A DNA stretch of 64,000 bases from Pollutibacter sp044353505 (GCA_044353505.1 JBILBU010000001.1:1-64000); one strand, 5' to 3'; shown: positions 50,898-60,925, counted from the stretch's first letter. Translations and numbers: made by a program. Notes: generated by a model from the sequence alone, not told the origin.

Positions 50898-53800
50898 ATG
50901 CGAAAAATACTCTTTTCATTTCTTGCCCTTGCTTTTCTATTCTTGGAAACAACAGCGCAGGTAAGCAGTGTTGAATTTGGAAAAAATCGGGTTCAATACA
51001 AAAAGTTCAATTGGAAATACTACCAAACCAAGAACTTCAATGCTTACTTCAATGAGGGGGGAATTCAACTTGGAAAATTTGTTGCGCAGGTTGCTGAAGA
51101 AGAACTCAGCAGTGTTGAAGAATTTATTGAGTATGGACTTCAGCGGAGGGCTAATATTGTCATCTATAACAGCTTTACTGATTACAAGCAATCGAATATC
51201 GGATTGGGAATTGACTGGCAAAATACGGGCGGAGTTACCAAGCTGGTAAACAATAAAATTATTGTCTTTTACAATGGCAACCTCAACGAGTTGCGTTTGA
51301 AAATAAGACAGGGTATCGCACAAGTATTGGTAGAGAACCTTCTTTTTGGTGATGATCTGGGAGAAGTTGCCAGCAACCAAGCACTGCTCGATCTTCCAAA
51401 ATGGTTAACAGAAGGATACATCTCCTATGTTGCCGAAAATTGGAATCCAGTACTGGACGACCAATTAAAGTCAGCATTACTCTCAGGAAATTACAAATCG
51501 TTTTACCAATTTGCTTTCAAGGAACAACTGCTGGCAGGGCATGCTTTCTGGAAGTTCTTCGCTGACAAATACAGAAAAGAAAATGTTACCTATTTTATAT
51601 ACCTCTCCAGAATCCATAAGAATACGAACACGGCAAGTCTAAAAATCACCAAGAAGAAATTCAGGGATTTGCTAGCAGAATTCATGGAGACCGAACCAGA
51701 AAAGTATCTGGCGGATAACCGCGGAAGAAGAAACCAGCCAAAGGGCAATGTGGTTACCGTTGAAGAAAAAAAGAATGGAACCGACTACTACCGTTTCCAG
51801 GCCAACCCAATCGCAAGAAACAATACCTATGCCATGGTAGAATACAAAAAAGGTATTTACCGTGTTGTATTTGAAGACCTGTCTGACAAAAGAAAAATCC
51901 TGCTCAAGGCTGGCATACTGAACAACCAAGATGAATTAAATCCAAACTACCCACTGATGGCATGGGACCCAAAAGGGTCTAGGCTACTGGTTGTCTATAC
52001 GGAGGTTGGAAAAATAAAAATGTTTGTCTACGATGCTGTTACAAGGATGAAAACCTTCAAGCAGGAATTGGAGGGTTTTCAGATAATACAAGATGCTAAG
52101 TTCATGCTTGATAACAACACGCTGATCCTGAGTGCAGTTAAAAATGGCCAGTCAGATATATTTGTATACAAGATAAAAGAGAACAGCAGCCAGCAAATTA
52201 CCAATGACCCATACGACGACCTCGATGCTTCATTTGTTGCATTTCCTAACAAGACAGGTATATTATTTTCTTCAAATAGACCCAATGCAACTGCATCAAA
52301 GGCAGACTCCGTAGTAGCCTCAAGAAACAGATTCAATATTTTCATGGTTGATAACTGGACCAAAAGTGAATTCAGACAAATCTCCCAACTTACGAATCAG
52401 TCATACGGACAAGCAAGATTTCCGCTGCAATACAATGTCAACCATTTCACTTTTGTAAGTGATGCCAATGGAATTGGAAACAGGTATGCAGGATTTTTCT
52501 CTACCCAGCGCGCAGGATTAGACACCATCTATAGAATTGGTGATGAACTGCTGAGGAATCCGGAAATCAAAGAGCTTGATTCCACATTAAGAGCATGGAA
52601 AAAATCTGAGCCAGATTCTGTTGGATACATTTCCATCACCAGTGACAGTACCTATGTATTTCCCATCACCAATTATCAAAGCAGTCTACAGGAAACACGT
52701 GGAGCAGGCGACAACAACCAAGTGAGCGAGCTCAGGCAAGAAGGGGACCTTAAATTTCTCTACAAGCTCAAGATCAATGAAGCGGTATTGGCAAAAAGAA
52801 ATATCAATGCACGTCCAACAGAATATATCAAACAGCTCATGGCTGAAGAAAGAAAAAAGTCTAATGAGGCCATAAAATATATTCAAGAGGAAAAAAAGGA
52901 GGCACCTGCCGAGAAGAAAAATGTATTGTTCCAAACTGAATTTGAGAACGAGCCTGTTCAAGCTGAGGACGAAAAAAAGACAGAGCCCACAATCATCGAA
53001 AAAGAAGATCCACTCAAGAAAGCTAAACTACTTGACTACCGATTAAAATTCTCATCCGACTATATTGTCTCGGGATTCGATAACTCGGTATTGGTAAACC
53101 GCTACCAGCCATATGGTGGGGGCTATGGACCAATCTTCATGTCAAATACCAATGCACTTAGTGGTATACTCAGAATGGGGATATCAGACCTGATGGAAGA
53201 CAAGAAATTCATTGGCGGATTCAGGCTTGCAAACAATTTGCGTGACAATGATTACATGGCATCATTTCAGAACCTCAGAAAACGTTTTGACTGGGGACTT
53301 ACCTATTACAGAAGCAATCAGGAAAACTTTCCTGTGTTTGACCCTTTTGATATCAAAGCGCAGCTGAACAATAAAATGATTTCAAGTCTCTATCAATTCA
53401 ACGTCAGCTATCCTTTTGATGAAGTGAGAAGCGTAAGGGCTAGCGTGGGATACAGAAGAGACCGTGTAGTCATTAAATCAGATGCAAATTATCCGCCATC
53501 CGTTACCATGAATGATACCTTGCTGAACAACGCACTTGTTCGGCTTGAGTATGTGCATGATAACACCATAAATAAGGCACTTAATATTTTAAATGGATTT
53601 AGGTACAAGATATATACCGATGTAAACTCCAGGGTGGTGAGCTCGGATCAATCAGGCAAGTTCATGATCAACCTGGGCACCGATGTTCGCTATTACTATC
53701 CTATTTACAGAAACTTCATCTGGGCCGGACGCGCAGCGGCAGACATATCATTTGGATCACAAAAGTTAATCTACTACCTAGGCGGAGCAGACGGATGGTT

Positions 53801-54260
53801 AAATCCTAAATTCAACAACGGAGTAAGGCCTGCCCCTGATCAAGAATACGCCTACCAAACCTTGGCACTGAACATGAGAGGCCACAAACAAAATGTAGCC
53901 AACGGAAATAATAACATGGTCATCAATAGTGAATTCAGACTGCCGATATTCACCACACTATTCAATAGGCCAATCAACAATGCATTTATTAGAAATCTAC
54001 AAATAACTCAATTCCTTGATCTTGGAACGGCATGGAATGGAAAATACAATAAGATGGCCAGGCCATCTATTTTATACGGAACTCCTCCTATTCAGGTTAA
54101 TGTGAAAGCTGGTGGCATAGGTCCATTTGTTGGAGGCTATGGTTTTGGTGCAAGAACAACGGTCTTGGGATACTTCCTCCGCGTTGATGCAGGATGGCCA
54201 ATGGGTGGATTCTTCGAAGGAAAACCAATGTGGTACTTTTCATTGGGGCTTGACTTCTAA
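50898..54260 (+). CDS. Outer-membrane protein: pseudopeptidase, propeller and beta-barrel fusion
   Basis: Large exported protein of 1120 residues from MRKILFSFLALAFLF (signal peptide, cut near AQV). Residues about 25-290 resemble a peptidase MA-like (gluzincin) domain. The zinc-binding HExxH position reads RQGIA (137-141), while the downstream WLTEGYISYVAE (169-180) is kept, so catalysis is probably lost. A TolB/WD40-like propeller follows (about 320-600), then a charged Glu/Lys linker (635-710). A surface-antigen-like beta-barrel (about 712-1120) ends in the terminal Phe typical of outer-membrane barrels (YFSLGLDF). Function unknown; commonly annotated as TolB-like in Bacteroidota. Confidence 0.82.
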   Translation: MRKILFSFLALAFLFLETTAQVSSVEFGKNRVQYKKFNWKYYQTKNFNAYFNEGGIQLGKFVAQVAEEELSSVEEFIEYGLQRRANIVIYNSFTDYKQSNIGLGIDWQNTGGVTKLVNNKIIVFYNGNLNELRLKIRQGIAQVLVENLLFGDDLGEVASNQALLDLPKWLTEGYISYVAENWNPVLDDQLKSALLSGNYKSFYQFAFKEQLLAGHAFWKFFADKYRKENVTYFIYLSRIHKNTNTASLKITKKKFRDLLAEFMETEPEKYLADNRGRRNQPKGNVVTVEEKKNGTDYYRFQANPIARNNTYAMVEYKKGIYRVVFEDLSDKRKILLKAGILNNQDELNPNYPLMAWDPKGSRLLVVYTEVGKIKMFVYDAVTRMKTFKQELEGFQIIQDAKFMLDNNTLILSAVKNGQSDIFVYKIKENSSQQITNDPYDDLDASFVAFPNKTGILFSSNRPNATASKADSVVASRNRFNIFMVDNWTKSEFRQISQLTNQSYGQARFPLQYNVNHFTFVSDANGIGNRYAGFFSTQRAGLDTIYRIGDELLRNPEIKELDSTLRAWKKSEPDSVGYISITSDSTYVFPITNYQSSLQETRGAGDNNQVSELRQEGDLKFLYKLKINEAVLAKRNINARPTEYIKQLMAEERKKSNEAIKYIQEEKKEAPAEKKNVLFQTEFENEPVQAEDEKKTEPTIIEKEDPLKKAKLLDYRLKFSSDYIVSGFDNSVLVNRYQPYGGGYGPIFMSNTNALSGILRMGISDLMEDKKFIGGFRLANNLRDNDYMASFQNLRKRFDWGLTYYRSNQENFPVFDPFDIKAQLNNKMISSLYQFNVSYPFDEVRSVRASVGYRRDRVVIKSDANYPPSVTMNDTLLNNALVRLEYVHDNTINKALNILNGFRYKIYTDVNSRVVSSDQSGKFMINLGTDVRYYYPIYRNFIWAGRAAADISFGSQKLIYYLGGADGWLNPKFNNGVRPAPDQEYAYQTLALNMRGHKQNVANGNNNMVINSEFRLPIFTTLFNRPINNAFIRNLQITQFLDLGTAWNGKYNKMARPSILYGTPPIQVNVKAGGIGPFVGGYGFGARTTVLGYFLRVDAGWPMGGFFEGKPMWYFSLGLDF

Positions 54261-54270
54261 CCAATTATAA

Positions 54271-54316
54271 TTTTCTGAAGCGTAGCTGCTTAAATCAACA
54301 GCTATGCTTCAGAAAA
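54271..54316. repeat. Long inverted repeat (18-bp stem) after the outer-membrane protein gene
   Basis: TTTTCTGAAGCGTAGCTG and CAGCTATGCTTCAGAAAA pair over 18 positions with one G-T wobble around a ten-base loop. No extra T-tract follows on either strand beyond the A-T pairs of the stem, so it is not a classic terminator. It begins ten bases after the stop. Confidence 0.75.
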
Positions 54317-54387
54317 ACAGCAAGATTTTCGGCTTTATTCACCTCCACTTTATTTTTACTCCATAGCATCCTTCTCTATTTTTATAG

Positions 54388-56433
54388 ATGGACGAAGGGC
54401 TAGATGGAATATGGAGGAGACTTCCGTTCGCCAGAATTTTTATCTTCTTCATCACGGGTATCATTATCGAAAGATGTCTGTTTATCCACCACTACAACTA
54501 TATAATAGTTGGGGGATTCCCGATAGTCCTGCTTCTTGTCACGCAACAACTTCCCCTTAGATACCAATGGAAATTTTCGGAGGCAAGAGGCTTTTCAATC
54601 CTGCTGTTAATACTTGTCGTTGGAGGTCTCAACAGCGCATTGCAATCTGGGAAAAATACTGCTAGGCCAAACGAATTATCAACATACAATTTACTCAGGT
54701 TAGAAGGAGAACCTAAGCTGACAAGTAAAACCAGAAGATATGTAACAAATGTATACAGCTGGAATGGAAACAGGTATGTTAAAGCGGGGAAGTGCTACCT
54801 CTATGTGAATCTTAAGAATTCAAATAAACTTGAACAGGGTCAGTTGCTCTTGACCATGGAGAAGCCAAAGGCATTCACAAGCACCTCAAACCCAGGTGCA
54901 TTTGACTTCAGCAAATATGCCCAACAGCAGCAAGTGACTCTAAGCTTGTACCTGCATGATGAAGAACAGTACGTAATTGTTGGGTCTCAAGAAAAAAGAA
55001 AGAAATCATTAATAGAAAGATCAAGAGAAAAAATTCTATTCATCCTTAGAAATACCATTAGAGATAAAATAAATATCGGACTTGCTGAAGCCATGCTGAT
55101 TGGATTTAGGGAGGATCTCGACAGAGAATTGCTTAATGCGTATGTGGATACTGGAGTGGTTCATGTGATTGCAATTTCAGGATTGCACTTGGGATTGATT
55201 TTTATGTTGATTGACCTTGGCATAAGAACACTCTTTGGCAAAAAAAGAGCACGCTATGCAGGCATTTTCATCACTATTCCACTATTGTGGGGCTTTGCCA
55301 TACTAACAGGCTCTTCATCCTCTGTTAACCGTAGTGCGCTCATGTTTAGTGTTCTGATTATCGGAAAGGCAATCAGCAAAAGAAACAATAGTTTAAATGC
55401 CCTATTCGCCTCTGCCTTTATATTGCTTTACTACAACCCTCGAGTTATCAGTGACATTGGATTTCAATTAAGCTATGCTGCGGTGGCATCAATTCTGATA
55501 TTCGAAAAAGGAATCAATCAACTGTTCTATCTAAAAAACAAGATGGCACGATACGGCTGGAATATGGTTAGTATATCCATTGCAGCGCAGCTGCTAACAA
55601 CTCCACTGGTGATTTTTCATTTTCATCGATTCCCAATACTTTTTCTGTTTACTAATCTTGTTGCCATACCCCTCTCGAGTATTATTCTTGTCCTAGAAAT
55701 ACTCCTATGCATCATATACGTGATGGGCATTAAGGCTGAGTTGATTATTACTGCTATTGAATTGCTGATGGATTGGATGAATGGATATATCAGATCAGTC
55801 AGTAGAATCCCGTTCGCCATGATGGATGATATTTATCTTAGCAACCTAAATATCTTACTGAGCTTTCTGCTATTTATGTTGGTTGCATGGACATTTCTTC
55901 ATCCTTCAAAAAAACTATACCACATCAGCATATTCCTGTTATTATTATTGTGCACAGTCCGACTGTATGAGCTAAGATTGCTTCAACATGAGAAAAAAGT
56001 ATTTGTGCTCAACCTTAAGCAAGCTACTGCCATTGTAATTCAACATGGACAGCATGCAGTGATTGCAATATCGGAAAGCCAAATTGAAGTTCAAGAATCC
56101 TTACAGAAGCTATTAAAAGAAACTGGACAAGCAACTGGCATCAAGCGCTGGGAAATAAAATCATTGCCGAATCTGCCGCTTATTATCAACATTTCATCAA
56201 GTGGCATAGATACCAAAAGACAAGAAAAAGCCAACAAGATCATCCTGATTGCTGGAAATCCTGACCTCACACTTGAAGAAATGAAGATAAACAAGGGAAA
56301 TTGCGAAAAGATAATCACCGACGGAAGCAATAAACTGTGGAAAATTCAGCAATGGGAAAAAGAAGCCTATAGCCTACATTTGCCACTTCATTCAACAGCT
56401 GAAAAAGGACCTGTTACCGTCTTCATCAAATAA
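54388..56433 (+). CDS. comEC: ComEC/Rec2-family DNA uptake channel
   Basis: Inner-membrane channel for transport of single-stranded DNA during natural transformation. The 681 residues show N-terminal helices, a DUF4131-type soluble OB-like region (about 95-200), and the Competence domain from about 220 with the hallmark VIAISGLHLGLIFML, followed by many helices to about 535. The C-terminal about 140 residues are soluble but lack the metallo-beta-lactamase metal motif of Bacillus ComEC, as in many Bacteroidota. Its start lies about 70 bases past the inverted repeat. No other com genes are adjacent. Confidence 0.92.
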   Translation: MDEGLDGIWRRLPFARIFIFFITGIIIERCLFIHHYNYIIVGGFPIVLLLVTQQLPLRYQWKFSEARGFSILLLILVVGGLNSALQSGKNTARPNELSTYNLLRLEGEPKLTSKTRRYVTNVYSWNGNRYVKAGKCYLYVNLKNSNKLEQGQLLLTMEKPKAFTSTSNPGAFDFSKYAQQQQVTLSLYLHDEEQYVIVGSQEKRKKSLIERSREKILFILRNTIRDKINIGLAEAMLIGFREDLDRELLNAYVDTGVVHVIAISGLHLGLIFMLIDLGIRTLFGKKRARYAGIFITIPLLWGFAILTGSSSSVNRSALMFSVLIIGKAISKRNNSLNALFASAFILLYYNPRVISDIGFQLSYAAVASILIFEKGINQLFYLKNKMARYGWNMVSISIAAQLLTTPLVIFHFHRFPILFLFTNLVAIPLSSIILVLEILLCIIYVMGIKAELIITAIELLMDWMNGYIRSVSRIPFAMMDDIYLSNLNILLSFLLFMLVAWTFLHPSKKLYHISIFLLLLLCTVRLYELRLLQHEKKVFVLNLKQATAIVIQHGQHAVIAISESQIEVQESLQKLLKETGQATGIKRWEIKSLPNLPLIINISSSGIDTKRQEKANKIILIAGNPDLTLEEMKINKGNCEKIITDGSNKLWKIQQWEKEAYSLHLPLHSTAEKGPVTVFIK

Positions 56434-56462
56434 GTCTCTTTTTAGCCCTAAATATTTCACAC

Positions 56463-57983
56463 ATGCAAAAGAAGATTAAATCTGCACTGCTATCGGTTTT
56501 TTATAAAGATGGCCTTGAGCCCTTGGTTAGAACACTAAACGAACATGACGTGACCCTATATTCAACCGGTGGAACCCAGCAGTTTATAGAGCAGCTTGGC
56601 ATTGAATGCATTCCCGTAGAATCAGTGACAGACTATCCTTCGATTTTGGGTGGCAGGGTAAAAACCCTTCATCCAAAAGTTTTTGGAGGTATCCTTGCAA
56701 GAAGGGCTGTTGATCAGGATTTGAAGGAGATGAAAGAATATCAGATTCCGGAGATAGACTTGGTTGTGGTTGATCTGTATCCTTTTGAAGAAACATTGGC
56801 CAACACAACAGAAGAAAAGCTCATCATTGAAAAGATTGATATTGGCGGTCCATCGATGATCCGTGCAGCAGGAAAAAATTTCAGCGACCTGTTGGTGATT
56901 GCATCAAAATCAGATTATGCTTCAGCCATTGAAATGCTTTCTGCACAACAATGTTCTACCACACTGGAACAAAGAAAATCATACGCTGCAAAAGCCTTTC
57001 AAATTGTAGCGCATTACGATGTGGTCATTGCTAACTATTTCAATCCTGAAAACGATACACAGTTTCTTTATTCGCAAAGGAATCCTCAAATCATGCGCTA
57101 CGGAGAAAACCCGCATCAAAAAGGAGTGTTTTTTGGAAAATTAACTGCGCTGTTTAATCAGCTTCATGGAAAAGAGCTATCCTACAACAACCTTGTTGAT
57201 GTTGAAGCTGCAGTGCAATTGATTGCAGAATTTAAAGGGGAAACTGAAAGTACATTTGCCATCATCAAACATACCAACGTGTGTGGCATTTCAACACGCA
57301 ACACTACAGAAGAGGCCTGGAAGTATGCACTTCAAGGTGATCCTGAAAGTGCATTTGGAGGAGTATTGGTCTGCAATACTGCAATAAACAAAGCCACTGC
57401 TGAACAAATTAATGAAATCTTTTTTGAGGTACTCATCGCTCCTGCATTCGACAGTGATGCTATCGAGATTCTGAAAACAAAAAAGAACAGAATTCTGCTT
57501 GAACAAATCAAGGACCATGAATCAGACAAACAATTTAAGTCATTACTCAATGGCGTATTGGTTCAGGGAGTTGACAAAGGCAATGTAGAAAAATGGGAAG
57601 AGTCAGGCGCAAGAGCATGCTCAGAAGCGGAGAAGCTTGATTTAATATTCGCCAACAAAATATGCAAGCACCTTAAATCTAATGCCATTGCACTTGCAAA
57701 AAATAGGCAAATGATTGGCAAGGGATGTGGTCAAACATCCAGAATTGATGCTTTGCGTCAGGCTATTGAAAAAGCCGGTCAATTTAACTTTGATTTAAAA
57801 GGTGCTGTTCTTGCGAGCGATGCTTTCTTTCCGTTTGACGACTGCGTGAAGATGAGCCATGCGGTTGGCGTTGAAGCATTCATCCAACCAGGGGGGTCTA
57901 TACGCGACAAGGACTCTATCGATTACTGTAAACAAAATGGACTGGCCATGGTTATTACAGGGATGAGGCATTTTAGACACTAG
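56463..57983 (+). CDS. purH: Bifunctional AICAR transformylase / IMP cyclohydrolase
   Basis: Last two steps of de novo purine synthesis: formylates AICAR with 10-formyl-THF and closes the IMP ring. The 506 residues are full length. The N-terminal MGS-like cyclohydrolase domain reads KIKSALLSVFYKDGLEPLVR, STGGTQQF, GGRVKTLHPKVFGGIL. The transformylase domain includes MRYGENPHQKG, IIKHTNVCGIS (catalytic Lys-His), ALAKNRQMIGKGCGQTSRID and SDAFFPFDDCV. It starts about 30 bases after comEC and may be cotranscribed with it. Confidence 0.97.
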   Translation: MQKKIKSALLSVFYKDGLEPLVRTLNEHDVTLYSTGGTQQFIEQLGIECIPVESVTDYPSILGGRVKTLHPKVFGGILARRAVDQDLKEMKEYQIPEIDLVVVDLYPFEETLANTTEEKLIIEKIDIGGPSMIRAAGKNFSDLLVIASKSDYASAIEMLSAQQCSTTLEQRKSYAAKAFQIVAHYDVVIANYFNPENDTQFLYSQRNPQIMRYGENPHQKGVFFGKLTALFNQLHGKELSYNNLVDVEAAVQLIAEFKGETESTFAIIKHTNVCGISTRNTTEEAWKYALQGDPESAFGGVLVCNTAINKATAEQINEIFFEVLIAPAFDSDAIEILKTKKNRILLEQIKDHESDKQFKSLLNGVLVQGVDKGNVEKWEESGARACSEAEKLDLIFANKICKHLKSNAIALAKNRQMIGKGCGQTSRIDALRQAIEKAGQFNFDLKGAVLASDAFFPFDDCVKMSHAVGVEAFIQPGGSIRDKDSIDYCKQNGLAMVITGMRHFRH

Positions 57984-58021
57984 CAGGTATTGAAAAATAA
58001 AGCGTAGGCTTCAACACATTA

Positions 58022-58918
58022 ATGAACAACCCTTCTGAAAAAAATAGTGCGCTCTTTGCTGTAGGTGTGGTTTCCATTCTATGGGGAACTACCTGGATGG
58101 CATCAAAAATTGCAGTAAGGTCAATGCCCGCATTGCAGGTTTCAGGAATGAGGCATTTGATAGGGGGAGGGCTCTATGTTGGCTATTTTTTTCTAAAAAG
58201 ATTTCCACTCCCTACCAAGGAACAATTCATCAGAATTTTTTGGGTGTCTCTAATCATGTTTGTACTCTGTAATGGATTCAGCGTGATGTCTGTTCAATAC
58301 ATACCCAGTGGATTGGCTGCGGTGGTTGGGGCAATGTCGCCACTATGGGTTGCAGTGTTTGGATTGCTAATTTTTAGGGGGACGAAACTTTCTGCTATTA
58401 CTACTGCCGGACTATTACTTGGCTTTGGCGGTGTGCTTATCACGTTCTATGACTATATCGAAGAGCTCGCAGATACCAATTTTATCTTTGGGGTAATCTA
58501 TGGACTCATTGCCAGCATCACCTGGGCCCTTGGCACCCTACTAACAGTAAAAGATTCAAAAAAACTTGATCCATATTATTCTATGGGATGGCAGATGTTC
58601 TTGAGCGGCATCATGCTTTCAGTCTTTTCTTTTGCCACCAATCAGCATGTGCCAATCAGCAGCATTGGAACAGAGGGCTGGCTTTCGCTCGCCTATCTTA
58701 TCGTTGTGGGTTCTGTGATCGCTTTCATGGCATTCATTTATGCGCTCAAAAGACTTCCTGCAACACAGGTCTCTATTCATTCATACATCAATCCACTTGT
58801 TGCCATCATCATTGGAGATTTCATGATGAATGAGGGACTAACCGCCTACCTTGTGATAGGCACCATCGTAACTTTGCTGGGAGTGTATTTGGTGAACAGA
58901 GGATTTAAGAAGGTATAG
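58022..58918 (+). CDS. EamA/DMT-family transporter
   Basis: Drug/metabolite-type permease of 298 residues with ten predicted helices in two EamA repeats (VVSILWGTTWMASKIAVRSM; GVIYGLIASITWALGTLLTV). Such proteins export amino acids, sugars or purine-like metabolites; position 38 bases after purH might suggest a metabolite link but is not evidence of substrate. Its last 14 bases overlap the end of lutB on the opposite strand. Confidence 0.9.
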   Translation: MNNPSEKNSALFAVGVVSILWGTTWMASKIAVRSMPALQVSGMRHLIGGGLYVGYFFLKRFPLPTKEQFIRIFWVSLIMFVLCNGFSVMSVQYIPSGLAAVVGAMSPLWVAVFGLLIFRGTKLSAITTAGLLLGFGGVLITFYDYIEELADTNFIFGVIYGLIASITWALGTLLTVKDSKKLDPYYSMGWQMFLSGIMLSVFSFATNQHVPISSIGTEGWLSLAYLIVVGSVIAFMAFIYALKRLPATQVSIHSYINPLVAIIIGDFMMNEGLTAYLVIGTIVTLLGVYLVNRGFKKV

Positions 58919-60302
58919 CTTGACTCTCTAATGCTTTCTTCTCCATCCAGATTTGATTAAATGTTTTTTCTGGGAATGCAAGATCAGCCCTGTGGCGTGT
59001 CCATCCTTTGAAAACCTTATTGATCATCCAATTTTTTATTTTGCTATTCCCCGCATTCATGAGCTTTCTGTGGAGCATTCCTTGTTGCCAGGCAGACCAG
59101 GCAATTTTTTCCATCATGTTACCCTCGCCTGCTCTCACCGCCTCTCTTCGGTTATACAACAGCAATTCATGAAGATTGATTTTTACAGCGCACACTTCAG
59201 TGCAGTTACCACATAGCGAAGAGGCGTGGCTAAGGTGCTTCCATTCGCCCAGGTCTTTGAGGTTGGGAGTAATCACACTTCCAATTGGTCCACTATACGT
59301 TGTTCCATAACTATGCCCACCAATATTTTTATACACTGGGCAAGCATTCAAACAGGCACCGCATCGAATGCAGTACAAGCTCTCTCTTGAAACAGGATCC
59401 TGAAGGATCTGTGTTCTTCCGTTGTCAAGTAATATTACATACATCTCGTCAGGACCATCATGTTCATTAGGCTGACGAGGACCGCTGATGATTGAATTGT
59501 ATACTGTAACCTGCTGGCCTGTGCCATACGTAGCAAGCAGCGGCCAGAAAAGCGCAAGATCTTGGAGATTGGGCAATACTTTTTCAATGCCTGTAACAAC
59601 AATATGTGTCTTAGGCCATGCAGAACTCAATCTCGCATTTCCTTCATTTTCTGTAATTGCTATGCTTCCTGTTTCTGGAATAATAAAATTTGCACCGGTG
59701 ATGCCCACTTCAGCCTGCGTGTATTTTTCTCTCAGCTTTTCACGGGCAACAAGCGTAAGTTCTTGAGGACTTAAATCCAACGGGGTTCCAAGGTGCTCAT
59801 GAAATACCCTTGCACAATCTTCCTTGCTTTTATGCATGGCTGGAGTTACGATATGGTATGGCGGCTCATCATCCAACTGCTGAATGTACTCGCCCAAATC
59901 TGATTCAATACTTTCAATATTATGTTTGGCAAGAAATTCATTCAGGTGAATTTCTTCCGTTACCATACTCTTGCTCTTCACCAATGTTTTGCAGTGCTTT
60001 TCTCTACAAATCTTCAGTATCGCTTCACATGCCTGCTCGACAGTTTCTGCCCATATCACTTTACCACCGCGCTTTAAAAAATTAACTTCAAATTTTTCCA
60101 GGTTGATGTCTAGCGACTCCAATGCTTTCCATTTAAGGTTCTTCGCTTTTTCACGGGCAAAGTGAACATCATCAAATTGACTCTTCCCAATAGGTACAAC
60201 TGCATTGTATTTGCCAATGTTGTGATTGATCGTATCTCGATGCTTGAGGTCTGCAGCTTTTACAGTGCTCTTGTCCTTGAAGATTGAAGCGATGGTTGAC
60301 AT
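58905..60302 (-). CDS. lutB: Iron-sulfur lactate-utilisation protein LutB
   Basis: Subunit of the LutABC system that oxidises L-lactate to pyruvate. The 465 residues have an N-terminal LUD domain (about 65-290; EVGITGANFIIPETGSIAIT) and a ferredoxin-like C-terminal part with two 4Fe-4S motifs: CIRCGACLNACPVYKNIGG near residue 313 and CGNCTEVCAV near 364. LutC-like is encoded 38 kb away beside ftsH and LutA is not seen, so the system is dispersed. It lies five bases after the DUF3109 gene in the same direction, and overlaps the convergent transporter gene by 14 bases. Confidence 0.93.
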   Translation of the reverse strand: MSTIASIFKDKSTVKAADLKHRDTINHNIGKYNAVVPIGKSQFDDVHFAREKAKNLKWKALESLDINLEKFEVNFLKRGGKVIWAETVEQACEAILKICREKHCKTLVKSKSMVTEEIHLNEFLAKHNIESIESDLGEYIQQLDDEPPYHIVTPAMHKSKEDCARVFHEHLGTPLDLSPQELTLVAREKLREKYTQAEVGITGANFIIPETGSIAITENEGNARLSSAWPKTHIVVTGIEKVLPNLQDLALFWPLLATYGTGQQVTVYNSIISGPRQPNEHDGPDEMYVILLDNGRTQILQDPVSRESLYCIRCGACLNACPVYKNIGGHSYGTTYSGPIGSVITPNLKDLGEWKHLSHASSLCGNCTEVCAVKINLHELLLYNRREAVRAGEGNMMEKIAWSAWQQGMLHRKLMNAGNSKIKNWMINKVFKGWTRHRADLAFPEKTFNQIWMEKKALESQAIPS

Positions 60303-60307
60303 GAATA

Positions 60308-60910
60308 CTATTTTTTATCTTCTTTTTTATCTCGCTGAAAATATTCCTTAGCTACCTGCTCAAGCGCTTCATAAAATCCCGCACCATAAGCTCGGGTAAT
60401 TGGCTCTTTAAGAAATTTATATACTGGAACTTTTAGCTCCTTACCAAGGCTGCAAGCAGGGCTACACATATCTTCCCTTGGTTCGTAGTTTAACATGTCG
60501 TGATCAGAGAACCTGCTCTTGCTCTTTTTTATTGGATAGAGATGACAGGAAATCGGTTTCTTCCAAGTAGTTTGTCCACGGTTATACGCCTCCTCAAATG
60601 AACACTTGATAATACCAGCAGCATCACGAAAACCATAGCTACAAATTTTTCCATCAACCGTAGGCGTCACCCAACCAAATTCTCTATCGTATCGATATAG
60701 TCCATTTTGCTCTACCTCTTTAATCCCCTCTTTGGTCATCAATGGCTTTACGATTTCATAGGCCTTTTTCACTTCGTCGAGTTCCTGATCAGAGATGGGT
60801 GCACCGGCGTCGCCATCCTCACAACATCCGCCCTTACACTTGCTGAGGTTACAGACAAATTGAGCCTCAACGATGTCATCACTCACCAGAACATTATCAA
60901 TTACAATCAC
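60308..60910 (-). CDS. DUF3109-family Cys-rich protein
   Basis: Function unknown. The 200-residue protein has an N-terminal CNLSKCKGGCC cluster like YkgJ-type zinc/iron-binding proteins, and further Cys in KICSYGF, GIIKCSF, SCHLYPI and DMCSPACSLG, so a metal or Fe-S cofactor is likely. GTG at 60910 is the preferred start: it gives the family N-terminus MIVIDNVLVSDDIVE. An earlier TTG lies inside the promoter element and would not be transcribed. It leads the lutB operon and may help its Fe-S assembly; that is inference. Confidence 0.85.
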   Translation of the reverse strand: MIVIDNVLVSDDIVEAQFVCNLSKCKGGCCEDGDAGAPISDQELDEVKKAYEIVKPLMTKEGIKEVEQNGLYRYDREFGWVTPTVDGKICSYGFRDAAGIIKCSFEEAYNRGQTTWKKPISCHLYPIKKSKSRFSDHDMLNYEPREDMCSPACSLGKELKVPVYKFLKEPITRAYGAGFYEALEQVAKEYFQRDKKEDKK

Positions 60911-60925
60911 GTGAAATACTTTGTA

